A stretch of DNA of 34,430 bases from Malaciobacter halophilus. Its GTDB lineage: Bacteria > Campylobacterota > Campylobacteria > Campylobacterales > Arcobacteraceae. Made by a program: the position numbers and the translations under genes. The notes below the pieces were generated by a model. That model was not told where the DNA came from and did not search any database. It saw only the letters and a program-made list of their open reading frames with translations. The stretch lies in NCBI RefSeq assembly GCF_002837275.1, contig NZ_NXIF01000040.1, positions 1 through 34,430 of the forward strand, read 5' to 3'. Below are positions 22,996 to 31,834 of this stretch, piece by piece (position 1 is the stretch's first letter; each line of letters starts with the position of its first letter).

Positions 22996-25434
22996 TTATT
23001 TTCTTAATTTAATTCTCATTGAGTTACCCACAACTATAAGTGAACTTAAACTCATTGAAAGTGCAGCAACTAAAGGAATAACATATCCAGCCATTGCTAA
23101 AGGAATAGTTATTGCATTATATAATAAAGATATAAAAAGATTCTGCTTAATAAATTTATATGTTCTTCTTGAAATAGTAAAGGCTAACTCTAAACTATTT
23201 AATGAATTATTTAATAATACAATATCAGAAACACTTAAAGCAATATCAGCTGAATTTCCCATAGCAATAGAAACATCACTCTTTGCTAAAGCAACAGAAT
23301 CATTTATTCCATCTCCTGCCATAATTACATTTCTATTTTTATCTTTTAAGTCTTGTATAAACTGTGCTTTTTCTAAAGGATTAACCTCAGCAACATAGTT
23401 TTTAATTCCTACACTTGAAGCTACTTTTTTAGCAGTTGATTCATTATCTCCAGTTAACATAACAACTTCTAAACCAAGTTTTTTTATATTTGAAACAAAC
23501 TGTTTTGCACCCTCTTTTATCTCATCTTCAAGTTCAAAAGTAGCAATAACTTTAGAATCGATTGCAAATAAATATACAGAGTTTTTACTCTCAAATTTAT
23601 AATTAATATTATTATCTCTTAATAGTTTTATATTTCCACCAAGTAGTTTAAATAACTTACCATCTAAATTTTTATATTTTGCAACTACTCCTTTAGCATC
23701 AACACTTTGTATATCAAATAGTTGTTTTGTTTCAAGTTTAAAATTCTCTTTCATATAGGCTTTTACAGAGTTACTTATTGGATGGCTTGAACTATCTAAA
23801 AGTGTATATAAAAGATTTAATTTATGAATATTATCATCTAATATCCTTGCTTTTTTAACTTTTAGTTTTCCTTTTGTAATAGTTCCTGTTTTATCCATAA
23901 CTAAAGTGTCAGCTTTTGCCAAAGTTTCAATATATTTAGCTTCTTTAAATAATAAACCTTTTTTTGCAAGTTCTGAAATACCAATTAAACTAGCAATAGG
24001 TGTAGCTAATGCTAATGCACAAGGACAAGCAATCACAATAACAGATATAGCAACTATAAAAGATTTTTCAAAATGATTTGCACCATCATAATCAAAACCC
24101 AAATCAATACCAAAATAATACCAAACAATAAAAGTTAAAACTGATAAAGACAAAATTGCTAAACTAAAACCTTTTGAGATTTCATTTGCTTTATGCTCTA
24201 TTTTTGGTTTTGAACTAAGAGAGTCTTCTAAAAGCGTTACTATTGAGTTTAAAGTTGAATCTTCATAAGTTTTACTTACTTTATATCTAATAACTTTTTC
24301 ACAGTTTATTGTTCCACTAAATATTTTAGAACCTTTTTGTTTATCAACAGGTAAAGACTCTCCACTCATACTTGATTCATCAAATGAAGCACTACTTGAT
24401 TCTAATTCTCCATCAAAGGATGCTTTTTCTCCTGCTTTTAACTCAACAATATCTCCAACTTTCACACTATTAATAGGTAATACTTTTTTTATTTCATCTT
24501 CTATTACTACTGCTTCAAGGGGGATAGAACTTTTAATTTTATCAAGAGTATCAACTGCTGATTTTTTACCAATTACTTCAAGATATTTTCCAACTAAAAC
24601 AAAAGTAATAATCATAGCAACACTATCAAAATAGCTCTCTCCTTTTCCTCCAAAAAGAATATATAAAGAATAAATATATGAAAAAGTTGCTCCTGAACTA
24701 ACTAAAAAATCCATATTTAAAATACGATTTTTTAAGCCAAAATAAGCTCCTTTATAAAAAATCCACCCGCTATAAAAAAGTACAGGAGTGGCTAAAATAA
24801 ACTCTCCTAAATGTATAAAGCCTCTTACTTCTTCAGAAATACCTGTAAAAAAACCTGTATATTTTGCAACAGATAACATCATAATATTCATTGTTGCAAA
24901 AACTGCAACCATCATTCTAATAAAAAAATCTCTTTTGGATTTTGTAGCTTTTTCATCTGCTATTGTTGCATCATAAGCATAAGCGTTATAACCAATACTT
25001 CTTATTTTTAGTATTATTTCAGATAGTTTAATCTTTTCTTCATCCCAAACTACCTTTGCTTTATTTGTTGAAAAATTAATATTTGCTTCAATTATTCCAT
25101 CTGTATCATATAAGACTTTTTCGTTTAGCCAAACACATGCAGCACAATGAATTCCTTCAATAATTAAATCAACTCTTTTAAATCCCTCTTGTGTTGTTTT
25201 AATAAAATTATCTTCAAAACTTTTTGTGTCAAATCTTTGTACATCACTATCTACTTGAAGGGGAGGAGCAATTGATTTATTTCCAAGTTTATCATAAAAA
25301 GAGTCCAATCCATCATCTTTTAAAAGATGATAAACTCCTTGGCACCCTTTACAGCAAAAATTTAAAGAGTCCTCTTTTATCATAATATCTTCATCATACT
25401 CTAAGTGACAATGGTCACACTTTACTCTTGGCAC
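22996..25434 (-). CDS. ccoI: CcoI/FixI copper-transporting P-type ATPase
   Basis: 812 residues. N-terminal Cys-rich zinc-finger-like region typical of FixI (CDHC at 6-9, CCKGC at 27-31), heavy-metal-associated domain with GIHCAAC (Cys97, Cys100), eight membrane segments, actuator loop MSGES, membrane CPC motif (Cys470-Pro-Cys472), phosphorylation site DKTGT (Asp514), SSHP (His551), TGDN and GDGIND. It exports copper toward the periplasm for cbb3 oxidase assembly. The start is GTG at 25434, overlapping the asparaginase-like gene by 13 bases; AGGA lies 8 bases before the GTG, and the CDHC motif needs this start. Confidence 0.95.
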   Translation of the reverse strand: MPRVKCDHCHLEYDEDIMIKEDSLNFCCKGCQGVYHLLKDDGLDSFYDKLGNKSIAPPLQVDSDVQRFDTKSFEDNFIKTTQEGFKRVDLIIEGIHCAACVWLNEKVLYDTDGIIEANINFSTNKAKVVWDEEKIKLSEIILKIRSIGYNAYAYDATIADEKATKSKRDFFIRMMVAVFATMNIMMLSVAKYTGFFTGISEEVRGFIHLGEFILATPVLFYSGWIFYKGAYFGLKNRILNMDFLVSSGATFSYIYSLYILFGGKGESYFDSVAMIITFVLVGKYLEVIGKKSAVDTLDKIKSSIPLEAVVIEDEIKKVLPINSVKVGDIVELKAGEKASFDGELESSSASFDESSMSGESLPVDKQKGSKIFSGTINCEKVIRYKVSKTYEDSTLNSIVTLLEDSLSSKPKIEHKANEISKGFSLAILSLSVLTFIVWYYFGIDLGFDYDGANHFEKSFIVAISVIVIACPCALALATPIASLIGISELAKKGLLFKEAKYIETLAKADTLVMDKTGTITKGKLKVKKARILDDNIHKLNLLYTLLDSSSHPISNSVKAYMKENFKLETKQLFDIQSVDAKGVVAKYKNLDGKLFKLLGGNIKLLRDNNINYKFESKNSVYLFAIDSKVIATFELEDEIKEGAKQFVSNIKKLGLEVVMLTGDNESTAKKVASSVGIKNYVAEVNPLEKAQFIQDLKDKNRNVIMAGDGINDSVALAKSDVSIAMGNSADIALSVSDIVLLNNSLNSLELAFTISRRTYKFIKQNLFISLLYNAITIPLAMAGYVIPLVAALSMSLSSLIVVGNSMRIKLRK

Positions 25435-25919
25435 TGAAATATTCCTAAGTCTCTATTTTTAATAAGTTTTTCATGCTCTTTTACAAGCCCATGCATTGAT
25501 ATGAATACTCCTGTATTTTCATATGTTTGAAGAAAACTAAGCCCAATCATAAAGTTTGATGTAGCTTCAATTTGATCAATTGAGTAAGGATGCATTGCTC
25601 CTGTTAGAACAACTAATTTATCTTTTATTTTTGATTCAATAAATTTGGCAGTTTCGTCCATTGTATCTGTACCATGTACAATTAATATTTTATCATATTT
25701 ACCAATTGTTTCTACCATCTCTTCTCTATCATCATCATCTATTTTTAATGAGTCTTTAAAAATAATACCTTTAATATCAATTTTTAAATTACCTCTAGCA
25801 CACTTATTTAAAATATCTAAAATAGCTTTATTATCTTGTGCTACATCTAAAGTTCCTGTTTGTTCATTATACCTTTTATTAAAAGTTCCGCCTGTATTAA
25901 TCACTAGTAGTTTATTCAT
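25422..25919 (-). CDS. Single-domain asparaginase-like protein
   Basis: 165 residues, about half of a type I/II L-asparaginase (about 330). The first catalytic threonine motif NTGGTFNK and the second HGTDTM (Thr-Asp pair), plus VLTGAMHPY, are present; the C-terminal domain is absent with no sign of a frameshift, since the frame ends cleanly and the next gene begins in its tail. Full enzymes need both domains at the dimer interface for the active site, so activity on asparagine is uncertain. AGAGG precedes the ATG. Co-transcribed with ccoI-ccoS; functional link unknown. Confidence 0.85.
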   Translation of the reverse strand: MNKLLVINTGGTFNKRYNEQTGTLDVAQDNKAILDILNKCARGNLKIDIKGIIFKDSLKIDDDDREEMVETIGKYDKILIVHGTDTMDETAKFIESKIKDKLVVLTGAMHPYSIDQIEATSNFMIGLSFLQTYENTGVFISMHGLVKEHEKLIKNRDLGIFQCQE

Positions 25920-26024
25920 ATAACCTCTTTTAAATGCTTTTATGTTATTATTTTATATAAATGAATAATAATTTTCTAAAACAATAATTATTATTATACC
26001 GTATTAACTTTGGAGTAAGTCTTA
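25920..26024. promoter_or_regulatory. Divergent promoter region, asparaginase-like/ccoIS and response regulator
   Basis: 105 bases of AT-rich sequence between two divergent genes. Plus strand: TATTAT/TATACC near 25991-26000 followed by GGAG 9 bases before ATG 26025. An AATAATAATT...AATTATTATT inverted repeat around 25964-25995 is visible but of low complexity. Confidence 0.35.
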
Positions 26025-27644
26025 ATGATAAATAATATCTCAATATTAAAAAATATTACAATTTTGTATGCTGAAGATGAAGCAAGCTTAAGGGAAATTA
26101 CTTTAAATATTTTAAAAGGTTTTACTAAAAAGCAGTTTGTTGCTCAAGATGGTAAAGAAGGACTTGACCTTTTTAAAGAGAATGAAGAAGAGATTGACCT
26201 TATCATTACAGATGTAAATATGCCTCATATGAATGGTTTAGAGATGATAAAAGAGATTAAACAAATTAATCCTAATATTCCTATTATTGTTGCTACTGCA
26301 TTTTCTAATACAGAGTATTTATTAGAAGCTATTGATATTGGAGTTGATAAATATGTACTTAAACCAATAGATATGAAAAAATTACTTCAAACTATGAGCC
26401 AATCACTTTTGTATCATGAATTAAAAGATTTATATATTGATAAACTTACACACTTACCAAATAGAAATAGATTAAAAAAAGATTTAGCTCAAACAAATGA
26501 AGATTTAATGGCACTTATAAATATCGATAAATTCTCAACATTAAATGACCTATTTGGAGAGAATAATGGAGATAAAATACTTTCAGAATTTTCTGACAAC
26601 TTAAAAGAACACTTTACAAAAGATGAATATAAAATTTATAGAATAGAAGCAGATAAGTTTGCAGTTGTTTCAAAAGAGTACAATAAAGATATAAATGAAT
26701 TTAAAAAACTTTGCAAAGAGTTTGCAAACAATATTCAAAAAGAGTCAATAATTATAGATGATAATGAAGTTGATTTGAATGTAACAATAGGTATTGCAAA
26801 AGGAGATGGTAATAGAGCCTATAAATACTCTCAAAGAGTTATTGCTTATGCAAGAAGTAAATTTGAGCAAGTTATGATTTATGACGATTCTTTTAATATC
26901 CAAGAATCTTTTGAAGAGAATATAAAGTGGGTTAAGAAAATCAAAAATGGATTAAAAGATGGTAACTTTAAAGGTTTTTACCAACCAATAGTTGATAATA
27001 AAACACAAGAAATTTACAAATATGAAGCCTTAATTAGATTTATTGAAGATAATGGAGATGTTATCGCACCATTTCATTTTTTAGATATTGCAAAGAAAGC
27101 AAAACTATATCCACATGTAATTAAAGTAATGCTAAAAGAAGCACTACTACTAATAAATGAGAAACAAAAAAGAGTTGCAGTAAATATCTCTTTTGAAGAT
27201 ATAGCAAGTAGCGAAACTCAACACTTCATATATGAAGAATTAAAAAATGAACCCGAAGCTACAAAACTTTTAGAGTTTGAAATATTAGAAAGTGAAGAGA
27301 TTTCAGATATTCAAATTGTAAAAGATTTTATAAAAGAAGTTAAAGCCTTAGGCTGTACTGTTGGAGTTGATGATTTTGGTGCAGGATACTCAAACTTTAA
27401 TATGCTTACAAATTTAGATATTGATTTTGTAAAAATTGATAGTTCCTTAATAAAAGAAATCGACCACTCAAAAAATCAAGAAATTATTGTAAATACTATC
27501 TCTAACTTCTCAAAAGAGTTTGGGTTTACAACTGTTGCAGAGTTTGTAAGTAGTAAAGAGATATATGAAAAAGTAACATCTTTAGGAATTGACTATTCAC
27601 AAGGTTACTACTTTGGGAAACCTGTAAGTTTTGAAGAGGTATAA
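26025..27644 (+). CDS. Response regulator with degenerate GGDEF and intact EAL domain
   Basis: 539 residues. Receiver 1-125 (YAEDEA, Asp63 in ITDVNMP, Lys113 in VLKP). GGDEF-like domain about 135-285 keeps DKLTHLPNRNRL and the INIDKFSTLND segment but the active-site motif is RIEADKF (208-212), so it should not make c-di-GMP; it may bind GTP as a regulator. EAL domain about 300-539 keeps the catalytic set: Glu334 (EAL), Asn387, Glu419, Asp449-Asp450 (DDFGAGYSN), Lys470, Glu506 and Gln526. It is predicted to degrade c-di-GMP to pGpG on phosphorylation. Stands alone; no kinase adjacent. Its stop codon lies beside the A run that encodes the U tract of the opposing gmk terminator. Confidence 0.93.
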   Translation: MINNISILKNITILYAEDEASLREITLNILKGFTKKQFVAQDGKEGLDLFKENEEEIDLIITDVNMPHMNGLEMIKEIKQINPNIPIIVATAFSNTEYLLEAIDIGVDKYVLKPIDMKKLLQTMSQSLLYHELKDLYIDKLTHLPNRNRLKKDLAQTNEDLMALINIDKFSTLNDLFGENNGDKILSEFSDNLKEHFTKDEYKIYRIEADKFAVVSKEYNKDINEFKKLCKEFANNIQKESIIIDDNEVDLNVTIGIAKGDGNRAYKYSQRVIAYARSKFEQVMIYDDSFNIQESFEENIKWVKKIKNGLKDGNFKGFYQPIVDNKTQEIYKYEALIRFIEDNGDVIAPFHFLDIAKKAKLYPHVIKVMLKEALLLINEKQKRVAVNISFEDIASSETQHFIYEELKNEPEATKLLEFEILESEEISDIQIVKDFIKEVKALGCTVGVDDFGAGYSNFNMLTNLDIDFVKIDSSLIKEIDHSKNQEIIVNTISNFSKEFGFTTVAEFVSSKEIYEKVTSLGIDYSQGYYFGKPVSFEEV

Positions 27645-27666
27645 AAAAGGATGAGTTAATTCATCC
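27643..27666 (-). terminator. Terminator of the rpsB-gmk operon, overlapping the gmk stop
   Basis: On the minus strand GGATGA-ATTAAC-TCATCC (27666-27649) forms a 6-bp hairpin followed by six T (27648-27643). The gmk stop TAA is in the loop, so terminator and coding end are merged; the U tract overlaps the end of the convergent EAL gene. Confidence 0.8.
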
Positions 27667-28276
27667 ACTCTTTAATAATTAAATCTTTATTAAATAAAGT
27701 ACTTTTTATTCTAGCTGCATTTGCAATACTAACTAATTTTTTACTAGCTTTACTTAAATCATCATTTACTAAAAAATAGTCATATTTATCAATAGAATTA
27801 ATCTCTATTTTTGCATTTTTAACTCTTTTTTCAATAACATCTTTTGAATCAGTTGCTCTATTATTTAATCTATTTTCTAACTCTTTTAAGCTAGGTGTTG
27901 TTATAAAAACTGAAGTAACATAAGATGCAAGTTCAGTCTTTTTTACTAAGTCATGCCCTTGTACATCAATATCAAATATTACTAATTTTTCTTGAGCAAG
28001 AGCTTCTTTTACAGGCTTTAAAGAAGTACCATAATAGTTCCCATGAACATCTGCATACTCTAAAAAATTTCCAGCAGCAATATCTTTTTCAAACTCTTCT
28101 TTACTACAAAAAAGATAATCAACTCCATGTTTTTCACCCTCTCTTGGTGCTCTTGTAGTAGTAGATATTGAAAAATAATACTCATTTATATCTTTATAAA
28201 CCTCTTTTAAAAGTGTTGACTTCCCACATCCACTAGGACCAGAAATAAGTAATATTGCACCATGCTTATCTTGCAT
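27656..28276 (-). CDS. gmk: Guanylate kinase
   Basis: 206 residues. P-loop GPSGCGKST (13-21), STTTRAPREGEKHGVDYLF (GMP-binding block), FLEYADVHGNYYGTS and FDIDVQG are all classical guanylate kinase motifs. It phosphorylates GMP to GDP with ATP, supplying GTP and thus c-di-GMP precursors. Its start overlaps the stop of the acidic gene by one base (TAATG). Last gene of the rpsB operon, with the terminator merged into its stop. Confidence 0.97.
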   Translation of the reverse strand: MQDKHGAILLISGPSGCGKSTLLKEVYKDINEYYFSISTTTRAPREGEKHGVDYLFCSKEEFEKDIAAGNFLEYADVHGNYYGTSLKPVKEALAQEKLVIFDIDVQGHDLVKKTELASYVTSVFITTPSLKELENRLNNRATDSKDVIEKRVKNAKIEINSIDKYDYFLVNDDLSKASKKLVSIANAARIKSTLFNKDLIIKEWMN

Positions 28277-29076
28277 TAATTTTTTTCCTTCAAGCTTAAT
28301 TTTAAATCTATATCTTCTCCATTAGAAAGCTTATCAATTACACCTTGGTCAAACTTTTCAAGTAAAGGTCTTAACTCATCAATACTATATTTATTTAATA
28401 TGAGTTTTAAAGGCTGGTCTTGATTAATATCATAATCATTTACTTCACTTAAAGCATCATCAATAATATCAGATAACTCTTTCCAATCATTCTCTTTTTC
28501 ATCAGTAACAACTTCATTTTGAATATTGTCATATCTTAATATATCTGAGATTTTAGATAATTCATTATTGTCTAAAACTCCACCATCATTTAATGATGCC
28601 AAAGTTACAATACTCTCATCATTATCATCTTCTATATCAGAAGCAATATTATCAGCAAGTGATTCTACATAATTAGTTAAATCCTCTGTTGAATCATCAC
28701 TTAACATTGAAGCAGCAGAGTATTTTGCACTATTTTTAATATTCTCTTGTTTTTGTAAAGTCTCTTCTTCACCAATAAACTCAATTTGTTCTTTGATTAT
28801 TTCTTGAAGTTGTAAAGGAAGAAAAGGTCTAGGAATAATAAAATCTCTTGCTTTTTCAAAAGGAAGTTCATCATTACAAATTGCACCTAATTTAGAACAA
28901 TATTTTTTAAGAGTGTTAAACTTATCATCTATATACTCTTGGTCAATTATTATAAAATCTTTTTTTTCTTCAACATCATGATTACTTTGTACAAGCAACT
29001 CTAAATCAAGTTTTTTACATACAAGTGTAAAAATCTTTATAATTATTGGAGTATTACTAATCAACAATAAATTCAC
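28276..29076 (-). CDS. Acidic ChePep-like protein
   Basis: 266 residues from a GTG start: GAGGAG lies 5 bases upstream, and the GTGA overlap with the ABC gene stop shows coupling. Residues 1-110 resemble a degenerate receiver (MNLLLISNTP..., FIIIDQEYID, IIPRPFLPLQL), the middle is strongly acidic (SDIEDDNDES, VVTDEKEN), and the C-terminus is a helical segment (LKLILNKYSIDELRPLLEKF). In Helicobacter and Campylobacter the gene next to gmk encodes the poly-E-rich chemotaxis protein ChePep, a polar regulator with an N-terminal receiver-like domain. Position and architecture fit, but the acidic part is shorter and not Glu-repeat rich; orthology is inferred. Confidence 0.7.
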   Translation of the reverse strand: MNLLLISNTPIIIKIFTLVCKKLDLELLVQSNHDVEEKKDFIIIDQEYIDDKFNTLKKYCSKLGAICNDELPFEKARDFIIPRPFLPLQLQEIIKEQIEFIGEEETLQKQENIKNSAKYSAASMLSDDSTEDLTNYVESLADNIASDIEDDNDESIVTLASLNDGGVLDNNELSKISDILRYDNIQNEVVTDEKENDWKELSDIIDDALSEVNDYDINQDQPLKLILNKYSIDELRPLLEKFDQGVIDKLSNGEDIDLKLSLKEKN

Positions 29077-29759
29077 CTTATCTCCTCTAGCTTCAAATCA
29101 ACAAGTTTATAAGTTTTATCACACTTTTTAGCAAGTTCTTCATCATGAGTAACTAATATAAGTCCTGCATTACAAGAGTGTACATATTTAAAAAGTGCAT
29201 TAATTACATGAGTTGAAGTATCTTTATCTAGATTCCCAGTAGGTTCATCAGCAAAAATCACTTTTGGCTTTTTTGTTAATACCCTAGCTATTGATAATCT
29301 TTGCTGTTGACCTCCACTTAGTTCTCCAACTCCTTGATTGATTACATGCTCAATATCCAATGTCTTAAGCAGTTTTTCATCAATCTCATTTAAACTAAGT
29401 AGTGTGGCAATATCTAAATTCTCTTTTGCACTAAAACCTCTAAAAAGATAGTGTGCTTGAAATATTATACCAAAATCTTCTCTACGTATATTTAAAAGCT
29501 TTGATTTTTTTTGTTTATATATATCTTTTTGTTCAAAAAAAACTTCCCCACTATTTGGCATTAAAAGTGAAGATAGAATATTTAGTAAAGTTGACTTTCC
29601 ACTTCCACTCATTCCAATAATTGCAATAGTCTCTTTTTCATGTAAACATAGATTAATATTATTAAAAAGTTCGTAGTCAAATTTATGAGAAACCCCTTTT
29701 GCTTCTAGCAAAAGGGGTTTACTTGTAGAGTGTGACGAGTTAGAGTTTTGTTCGTGCAC
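29073..29759 (-). CDS. LolD/MacB-type ABC ATPase
   Basis: 228 residues. Walker A GMSGSGKST, Q-loop GIIFQAHYLF, signature GELSGGQQQR, Walker B VIFADEPTGNLD and switch VTHDEE. The ADEPTGNLD form and the QAHYLF loop are those of the LolD/MacB/FtsE group. No permease is adjacent; LolCE-like partners must be elsewhere if it serves lipoprotein export. The start is GTG at 29759, following tsf by 18 bases; the N-terminal 13 residues (MHEQNSNSSHSTS) are low complexity and not part of the domain. A perfect 13-bp hairpin overlaps codons 14-24. From memory an ATPase occupies the same place in C. jejuni. Confidence 0.88.
   Translation of the reverse strand: MHEQNSNSSHSTSKPLLLEAKGVSHKFDYELFNNINLCLHEKETIAIIGMSGSGKSTLLNILSSLLMPNSGEVFFEQKDIYKQKKSKLLNIRREDFGIIFQAHYLFRGFSAKENLDIATLLSLNEIDEKLLKTLDIEHVINQGVGELSGGQQQRLSIARVLTKKPKVIFADEPTGNLDKDTSTHVINALFKYVHSCNAGLILVTHDEELAKKCDKTYKLVDLKLEEIR
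29690..29720 (-). repeat. Perfect 13-bp inverted repeat inside the 5' coding end of the ABC gene
   Basis: AAACCCCTTTTGC (29690-29702) and GCAAAAGGGGTTT (29708-29720) with a 5-base loop. It is GC-rich for this genome and encodes the first strand of the ATPase domain. On the minus strand it is followed by TTTCTCAT-like sequence, so it may act as an attenuator between tsf and the downstream genes. Confidence 0.8.
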
Positions 29760-29777
29760 AATTAATCTTTATTAAGA

Positions 29778-30824
29778 TTATTTACCCATTTGTTTTGCAA
29801 CTTCCGCAGCAAAATCTTCTTCTTCTACCTCAATACCTTCACCAAGTTCAAATCTAATGTACTCAACGATTTTAATTGATGAATCAACTTCCGCAATTGC
29901 TTGTTCAACAGTTTTTTTATCATCCATTACATAAGCTTGAGATAATAAAGCAAGTCTTCCATCTAATTGAGTATTATCTTGAATATATCTTTCAATTTTT
30001 CCAGGAATAATTTTATCCCAGATTTTTTCAGGTTTACCTTGCTCTTTTAATTCTGCTTCAAATTTAGCTTTTGCATTTGCAAGAGCTTCATCTGTTAATT
30101 GAGATTTAGAAACAAAATCAGGAATGTTTTTTAATGGTTTTCCTAATCTTTTTAATTCATCATTTTCAGCTTCAATTTCAGCTTTAATTGCTCTATTTTC
30201 AGCTTCTACAAACTCTGAGTCTAAATCAGTATATGAAATAACTGTTGGTTTCATAGCTGAAGCATGCATAGCAATATTTCTTAATAATGTTGCAGTTTTT
30301 TCTTTTGCTGCATCATCACAAGTTGCAGCTAATAATACACCAACTTTTCCAGTTGCATGTACATAACCATTTACTACTGCACCTTCAACAGCAGCTAATT
30401 TTCTAGCAACTAAGTTTTCACCAATAGTTGCAATTTTTTCATTTAAAAATGTTGAGAACTCTTGTCCATTGATAGTTGAAGATGCTAAAGTTTCAGCATC
30501 TTTAATATCATTTTCTTGAGCATGTGCAGTAATCTCTTTAGTTAATGCAATAAAATTTTCATTTTTAGCAACAAAATCAGTTTGAGAGTTTAACTCTAAA
30601 ATTGTACCTTTTGTATTGTCTTCATTAATTAATACAGAAATTAAACCTTCTGCAGCAACATTTCCAGCTTTTTTAGCAGCTTTACCAAGACCAGCTTCTC
30701 TTAAGTGTTGAACTGACTTATCTAAATCACCTTCGCACTCATTTAAAGCATTTTTACAATCAAGCATACCTGCACCAGTCATCTCTCTTAATTGTTTAAT
30801 TAATTTTGGAGTTGCACCTGCCAT
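29778..30824 (-). CDS. tsf: Translation elongation factor Ts
   Basis: 348 residues, longer than the E. coli protein (283) but near the usual size in this phylum. N-terminal UBA-like domain KLIKQLREMTGAGMLDCKNAL, core TDFVAKNENF and a C-terminal LGEGIEVEEEDFAAEV. EF-Ts catalyses GDP/GTP exchange on EF-Tu. AGGAGG lies about 7 bases before the ATG, and only 2 bases separate it from the rpsB stop. Codon use is even and GC-richer than neighbours, as in highly expressed genes. Confidence 0.97.
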   Translation of the reverse strand: MAGATPKLIKQLREMTGAGMLDCKNALNECEGDLDKSVQHLREAGLGKAAKKAGNVAAEGLISVLINEDNTKGTILELNSQTDFVAKNENFIALTKEITAHAQENDIKDAETLASSTINGQEFSTFLNEKIATIGENLVARKLAAVEGAVVNGYVHATGKVGVLLAATCDDAAKEKTATLLRNIAMHASAMKPTVISYTDLDSEFVEAENRAIKAEIEAENDELKRLGKPLKNIPDFVSKSQLTDEALANAKAKFEAELKEQGKPEKIWDKIIPGKIERYIQDNTQLDGRLALLSQAYVMDDKKTVEQAIAEVDSSIKIVEYIRFELGEGIEVEEEDFAAEVAKQMGK

Positions 30825-30826
30825 GA

Positions 30827-31615
30827 TTATGCTTCCTCCTCAGTTTTTTCTTCTTCAGCTACTGCTTCAGCAACAACTTCTTTTGCTTCTTCTTCGCTTA
30901 CAGGAACTTCTACTTCATCATTTCCTTCAGCATCTGCAGCTGCAGCTTTACCTTCATTAATTGCTGCTGCCATTTCTTGGCAAAATAATTGAATTGATCT
31001 AATTGCATCATCATTTCCTGGAATTGGGAAATCTACAACATCAGGGTCGCAGTTTGTATCTAATGGAGCTACAACTTTAATTCCTAATCTTCTTGCTTCT
31101 TTAATAGCAATTTTTTCTTTAACAGCATCAAGAACAAACATCATATCTGGTAAATTTTTCATCTCTTTAATTCCACCAAGATATAACTCTAGTTTTTCTT
31201 CTTTTCTTGTAAGCATTAAAGCTTCTTTTTTAGTTAAAAGATCAAATTGACCTTCTTCTCTCATTTTTTTAATTACTTCTAATTTTCTAATTGATTTTTT
31301 AATTGTTCCATAGTTTGTTAGCATACCACCTAACCATCTGTGGTTAACATATGGCATACCACAAGATTCAGCAGCTTTTTTAACAGCTTCACTAGCTTGT
31401 TTTTTAGTACCAACAAAAATCATTGTTTGACCTTCAGCAGCTGCATCTCTTACTACATTATATGTATATCTGAAATATCTTAACGTTTTTTGTAAGTCAA
31501 TAATATAAATATTCTTTCTAACACCGAAAATGAATTTTTTCATTTTTGGATTCCATCTTCTTGTTTGGTGTCCAAAGTGTACACCACACTCTAATAGGTC
31601 TTTCATTGTAACCAT
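30827..31615 (-). CDS. rpsB: 30S ribosomal protein S2
   Basis: 262 residues. Signature segments [52 protein letters not shown] and [19 protein letters not shown], then an acidic C-terminal tail ([13 protein letters not shown]...). It binds the 30S head-platform junction and recruits S1. AGGAG precedes ATG 31615. First gene of the rpsB-tsf-ABC-ChePep-gmk operon, with a 137-base leader upstream. Confidence 0.98.
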   Translation of the reverse strand: MVTMKDLLECGVHFGHQTRRWNPKMKKFIFGVRKNIYIIDLQKTLRYFRYTYNVVRDAAAEGQTMIFVGTKKQASEAVKKAAESCGMPYVNHRWLGGMLTNYGTIKKSIRKLEVIKKMREEGQFDLLTKKEALMLTRKEEKLELYLGGIKEMKNLPDMMFVLDAVKEKIAIKEARRLGIKVVAPLDTNCDPDVVDFPIPGNDDAIRSIQLFCQEMAAAINEGKAAAADAEGNDEVEVPVSEEEAKEVVAEAVAEEEKTEEEA

Positions 31616-31765
31616 ATTGATTCTCCTAAGTTTTTATTTTTTCAATTGGGTTTAGCCTCTGTGCCCCTTAGTATCAAACAAATAATACAACCCATTTTAG
31701 GATTGACACATGTGAGGTTTCTTATTCAAATTTATATTAAAAATATGATAAGAACGCGTATTTTA
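31616..31765 (-). promoter_or_regulatory. rpsB promoter and structured leader
   Basis: On the minus strand a -10-like TAAAAT (31765-31760) is followed by ACGCG, a GC-rich discriminator as at stringently controlled promoters. The leader from about 31753 to 31616 has an outer pairing TGGGTT/AACCCA enclosing a smaller pairing near GTAT/ATAC and the conspicuous GGGGCACAGAGGC segment just before the rpsB ribosome-binding site. S2 represses its own mRNA through the leader in several bacteria; a similar role here is inferred, not shown. Confidence 0.45.
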
Positions 31766-31800
31766 TCCAAGTTAACTTTAATTTAAGTTTAAGTAGAAAT

Positions 31801-31823
31801 GAAGAGAAGCGAAACTTCTCTTC
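31801..31823 (-). terminator. Hairpin terminator after proX
   Basis: GAAGAGAAG (31801-31809) and CTTCTCTTC (31815-31823), a perfect 9-bp stem with a CGAAA loop, 12 bases after the proX stop. On the minus strand the tract after it is ATTTCTACTT, only moderately T-rich, so it may be a weaker terminator. Confidence 0.65.
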
Positions 31824-31834
31824 AAAGTAGTAGA

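Noticed and set aside
25964-25995. AATAATAATT/AATTATTATT inverted repeat as a Fur-type operator
   Set aside because: Composed only of A and T in an AT-rich region; too likely by chance.
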